A stretch of DNA of 7,666 nt from RYN-433 sp036558265 (GTDB taxonomy: Bacteria; Planctomycetota; Phycisphaerae; Tepidisphaerales; Tepidisphaeraceae): contig DATBFY010000655.1 in assembly GCA_036558265.1 (NCBI GenBank), positions 1 through 7,666 of the forward strand, read 5' to 3'. Position numbers and translations under genes: made by a program. Below are positions 5,430-7,666 of this stretch, one piece after another. The notes under the pieces were generated by a model that was not told the origin of the DNA, did no database searches, and was given only the letters and a program-made list of their open reading frames with translations. How positions within the stretch are numbered: position 1 is the first letter of the stretch; the number at the start of each line of letters is the position of its first letter.

Positions 5430-5727
5430 AGAGGTGGCCGAGAGCCACGGCGAGTGGGCGGTAAGGGAACAGAACCCGAACGGAAATGCTCGGTAATCCA
5501 AGGGTTTTCGGGAAGGCAACGCACAGGGCAACGCAGGGGTCAACGACAGCGGACTTTCGTTCCTCATCTCGGTTTGGCCGACCCTGCCCCTCGCTGTCCG
5601 CACGCGGATAATTGCGATAATCAGTGAGTCAAAGCGCTGAGCTCACTTATCATCGTTCCGCACGTCTAAACCGCCATGAATGGCCTGATGACCATCCCTT
5701 GTAAACCTCGTTAACGAAACGTCGGCG
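5430..5727. other. Noncoding interval with short repeats
   Basis: About 300 bp between convergent genes with no credible reading frame. A short stem GTGGC-CGAGA-GCCAC (5434-5448) lies just after the glmU-like stop but lacks a T-tract. Three imperfect 12-bp units stand in a row at 5515-5550: GGCAACGCACAG, GGCAACGCAGGG, GTCAACGACAGC. Two GATAAT words (5607-5612 and 5616-5621) precede an inverted repeat. No tRNA fold or clear terminator is seen. Confidence 0.4.
5616..5651. repeat. Imperfect inverted repeat
   Basis: GATAATCAGTGAGTCA (5616-5631) faces TGAGCTCACTTATC (5638-5651) across a 6-nt loop. About 12 to 13 base pairs form if one G and two or three bases are bulged. It could be an operator or an RNA hairpin in the 3' region of the glmU-like gene. 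There is no adjacent T-tract to make it a terminator. Confidence 0.45.
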
Positions 5728-6204
5728 TCACACGGCCTGACTCGGGGAACACCGCCGCCGGCGGCGACCGACGCTGACAATGTCAAACAATCCCGATCCT
5801 GGAGCGATGATCGCGACGTTCCAATTGATCGACCTGTGCCTCGGGGGTTTGCCGCGTGTAAGAGGGGCTTTGCTGGTCGAGGATACCTTGGCCTGCCGCC
5901 GAAAGCCCAGACCGTCTCTTCCTGCTTGAACTTCGGCTGGCCGCGATGGTCCGGCTCCGCACGCGAACTGGATCACCGTTTCGCCGGGTCGGCCGACCAG
6001 TTCGAAGGCGAGCGGCTGGCTGCACGCCGGTACGCTCAGGAGAAACCGCTCCCCCACCGTTAACAGCACCTGATCGGGATGGAAGATCCACATAAACCGC
6101 AGGCGGATCTCGTACTGCTCACCGACGTAGGCCGCGCCCCACAGCAAGCCGGCAATGAGAACGAACGCCCGGAGCACGTTGAGCTTCAGCCGCAATTCAC
6201 CCAT
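5728..6204 (-). CDS. Hypothetical protein with N-terminal membrane anchor
   Basis: A 158-residue protein I do not recognise. A basic start (MGELRLKLNVLR) precedes a hydrophobic helix at about 11-27. Residues 40-85 look like a small beta-rich region (DQVLLTVGERFLLSVPA, then FELVGRPGETVIQFACG), consistent with an extracytoplasmic domain held by an uncleaved anchor. From about residue 86 the sequence becomes Arg/Ser/Pro-rich and less protein-like, ending GRRRRRCSPSQAV, so the true gene may have been frameshifted and its C-terminus lost. Codon choice is good up to that point and poorer after it. It follows the KdpD-type gene on the same strand after a 131-nt gap. No promoter or Shine-Dalgarno sequence is clear. 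A spurious frame cannot be excluded. Confidence 0.5.
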   Translation of the reverse strand: MGELRLKLNVLRAFVLIAGLLWGAAYVGEQYEIRLRFMWIFHPDQVLLTVGERFLLSVPACSQPLAFELVGRPGETVIQFACGAGPSRPAEVQAGRDGLGFRRQAKVSSTSKAPLTRGKPPRHRSINWNVAIIAPGSGLFDIVSVGRRRRRCSPSQAV

Positions 6205-6335
6205 CCGCCAGGAGACGAAAAACCCGGTGCCGAACGGTGCGGCGCGCGCCGAAAGTAGCAGTTGGCGCTTAAGAGTGCTCGGTTCGCTGGGCGAGAAGGC
6301 ACGTTCTCCGGCAGAAACTGGCAGTCAGCAACTGA

Positions 6336-7666
6336 TCAGCCAGCCCCTTGGCGATCAACCGGGGACACGTTTCGCAGTGTGGCCAGAACCTCGGCCGGGC
6401 TTGATGCGGCCGCCAAGCCCTGGCGAAGTCTGCGATCCTGGAGTGTCCGGCCGGCGACTGCGAGGAGCCGCAGGTGGGCGGCGGCGTTCTCCTGAGGCGT
6501 CAAGAGCATGAACACGACCTCGATCGGGTTGTCCGTGGGTGTGTCGAGCACGCCAGCACGGGTAATCCCCAGGGCGACCTGAGGTGCGGCCAGTCCCTGG
6601 ATGCGTGCGTGGGGGAGCGCGACCCCCTCGTTGAGGAAGGTGGAGCCTTGGCGTTCGCGCTCCTCGATTCGCTCGACGGCCAGGGTGGGGCTGGCGGGGG
6701 CCAACGCACCGTCGATCGCCCCGGCCAGTTGGCGGATTACGTCCTGCTTGGACAAAGGTTCATCCCAGATAAGGATGCGCGTCTCGGAGAGGAGTTCGCT
6801 GAGCGAGCCCCGGGAGGCGGGTTGCGGCGCGGCCAGTGATTGAGCGGCGGGCGCGACCACCGGCGGCCTGTCCTTCAGCGCTAGGCCGGGGGTGTGGACC
6901 GTCATGGGAATGGACATTGCCTCATCGGACTCGGCATCGACGACGACGACGGTAAGGCCTGCGGCGCGGCGGACGAGTTGTTCGGCAACGCTCCGCTGGC
7001 CGATCAGGCGCTTCCACCAGTGCACCGGGCGCGGTCGGCCGATGACGATCGTGCCGACGCGGTACTCGGTGGCGAAGCGGAGAAGGGTGTCGGCGACGTC
7101 GGTCCCCTTGAAGGTGAAGACGGTGGCGCCAAGCTGGTTGGCGACGGTCAGCGTTTCGCCGAGGAGCCGCTGGGTGGTGGCGTCGATGCGGATCGGGTCT
7201 TCGGAGGGCGTCTGGACGTAGACGGCGTACCAGTTCCGGTTGAGGCGGCCGGCCAGGCGGGAGGCGAAACGGAGCAGGCGGGCGCTATTGGGACCGCGGG
7301 AAGAGAGGCAGACCATGACTTGGTCAGGCGCGGTTGCGGGCCTGTCGTCGGCCGGGGTCGCTTCGCGGCGGCGGAAGTCGAGCTGGGCGGCGACCTCGCG
7401 GAGCGTGAGCTCGCGCAGGTGTTCGAGGTTGGACGTGGTGAAGAAGTTCTCCAGGGACGTGGCGATCCGCTCCTTCGGGTAGATCAGGCCGTCGCGGAGG
7501 CGTTCCTGAAGGTCCTCGGCCGCGAGGTCGATGTTGACCACTTGGTCTGCGTCGGCGAGGACGGCATCGGGTAGGCGCTCGCGCACCTTGACGCCGATCA
7601 GCTCCTCCACGGTGTTGTAGAGGCTTTCGAGGTGCTGGACGTTGAGCGTGGTAATGACGTGGACGC
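6336..7666 (-). CDS. KdpD sensor - universal stress protein - PTS EIIA fusion (5' partial)
   Basis: A probable cytoplasmic regulator; 442 residues are visible and the N-terminus lies beyond the right edge. Numbering from that edge, residues 1-95 are the end of a KdpD N-terminal sensor domain: TTLNVQHLESLYNTVEELIG, VRERLPDAVLADADQVVNID, FFTTSNLEHLRELTLREVA. The P-loop part would be outside. Residues about 115-245 are a universal stress protein domain (QVMVCLSSRGPNSARLLRFA to GLTVVVVD), as in KdpD. After an Ala/Pro linker, residues about 287-432 form a fructose/nitrogen-type EIIA domain: GSTFLNEGVALPHARI, with His352 as the phosphorylation site, and NAAAHLRLLAVAGRTL. The usual KdpD membrane helices, GAF and histidine kinase are absent; EIIA takes their place. 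Known: unphosphorylated EIIANtr stimulates KdpD in E. coli. Inferred: this fusion links both in one chain. The GTG at 7608-7610 is internal, not the start. Confidence 0.88.
   Translation of the reverse strand, partial: VHVITTLNVQHLESLYNTVEELIGVKVRERLPDAVLADADQVVNIDLAAEDLQERLRDGLIYPKERIATSLENFFTTSNLEHLRELTLREVAAQLDFRRREATPADDRPATAPDQVMVCLSSRGPNSARLLRFASRLAGRLNRNWYAVYVQTPSEDPIRIDATTQRLLGETLTVANQLGATVFTFKGTDVADTLLRFATEYRVGTIVIGRPRPVHWWKRLIGQRSVAEQLVRRAAGLTVVVVDAESDEAMSIPMTVHTPGLALKDRPPVVAPAAQSLAAPQPASRGSLSELLSETRILIWDEPLSKQDVIRQLAGAIDGALAPASPTLAVERIEERERQGSTFLNEGVALPHARIQGLAAPQVALGITRAGVLDTPTDNPIEVVFMLLTPQENAAAHLRLLAVAGRTLQDRRLRQGLAAASSPAEVLATLRNVSPVDRQGAG

Noticed and set aside
5428..5510. tRNA-Ser-like beginning GAAGAGGTGGCCGAGAG
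   Set aside because: No matching acceptor arm, anticodon stem or T-loop follows, so it does not fold as a tRNA.
6215..6260. Possible terminator after the KdpD-type gene near the GGTGC repeats and a run of five T on the minus strand
   Set aside because: The palindrome CGGCGCGCGCCG is not next to the T run and no stable stem directly precedes it.
7608..7610. GTG as the start of the KdpD-type gene
   Set aside because: Conserved KdpD sequence (TTLNVQHLESL) continues in frame upstream to the window edge, so the GTG is internal.

Overview
The window is a GC-rich bacterial chromosome segment. It most likely comes from the Planctomycetota, probably a Phycisphaerae-like lineage. The best marker is a small membrane protein ending in a zinc ribbon with the core CGYDLRATPDRCPECG, a motif I associate strongly with planctomycete genomes. 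A GlmU homologue of the alternative N-terminal type and several genes without Shine-Dalgarno sequences agree with this. The assignment is an inference from gene content, not a phylogenetic result.

Layout. (1) 1-338, minus: N-terminal part of a LysM lipoprotein that runs off the left edge. (2) 538-1527, plus: membrane-anchored alpha/beta hydrolase, divergent from the lipoprotein, whose last codons lie inside a REP-like hairpin (1494-1519). (3) 1550-2490: two 116-bp copies of a palindromic repeat in direct orientation. They bracket a two-gene minus-strand operon: a three-helix membrane protein (1925-2263) and the zinc-ribbon membrane protein (1680-1922). (4) 2600-2768, plus: a strong ribosome binding site with a tiny, apparently frameshifted reading frame, just ahead of (5) a 2-dehydropantoate 2-reductase family gene (2777-3748). 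(6) 3782-4137, plus: a self-contained unit of promoter, 58-residue single-helix protein and UUCG-loop terminator. (7) 4197-5429, plus: an alternative GlmU-type protein with its own promoter. (8) 5430-5727: noncoding, with short iterations and an inverted repeat. (9) 5728-6204, minus: a poorly conserved-looking anchored protein. (10) 6336-7666, minus: most of a protein fusing a KdpD sensor domain, a universal stress protein domain and a PTS EIIA domain, N-terminus outside the window.

The genes do not form one pathway. Cell-envelope work is a loose theme: the LysM lipoprotein and the UDP-GlcNAc-forming GlmU relative. PanE serves pantothenate/CoA synthesis if its assignment is right. The KdpD-USP-EIIA protein looks regulatory, joining potassium sensing to the nitrogen/phosphotransfer PTS branch.

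The most interesting points are the KdpD-USP-EIIA fusion, the repeat pair with near-identical arms but a diverged 30-bp core, and three -10 boxes placed so close to start codons that leaderless transcription is likely. I see no rRNA, tRNA, CRISPR array, transposase or integrase.
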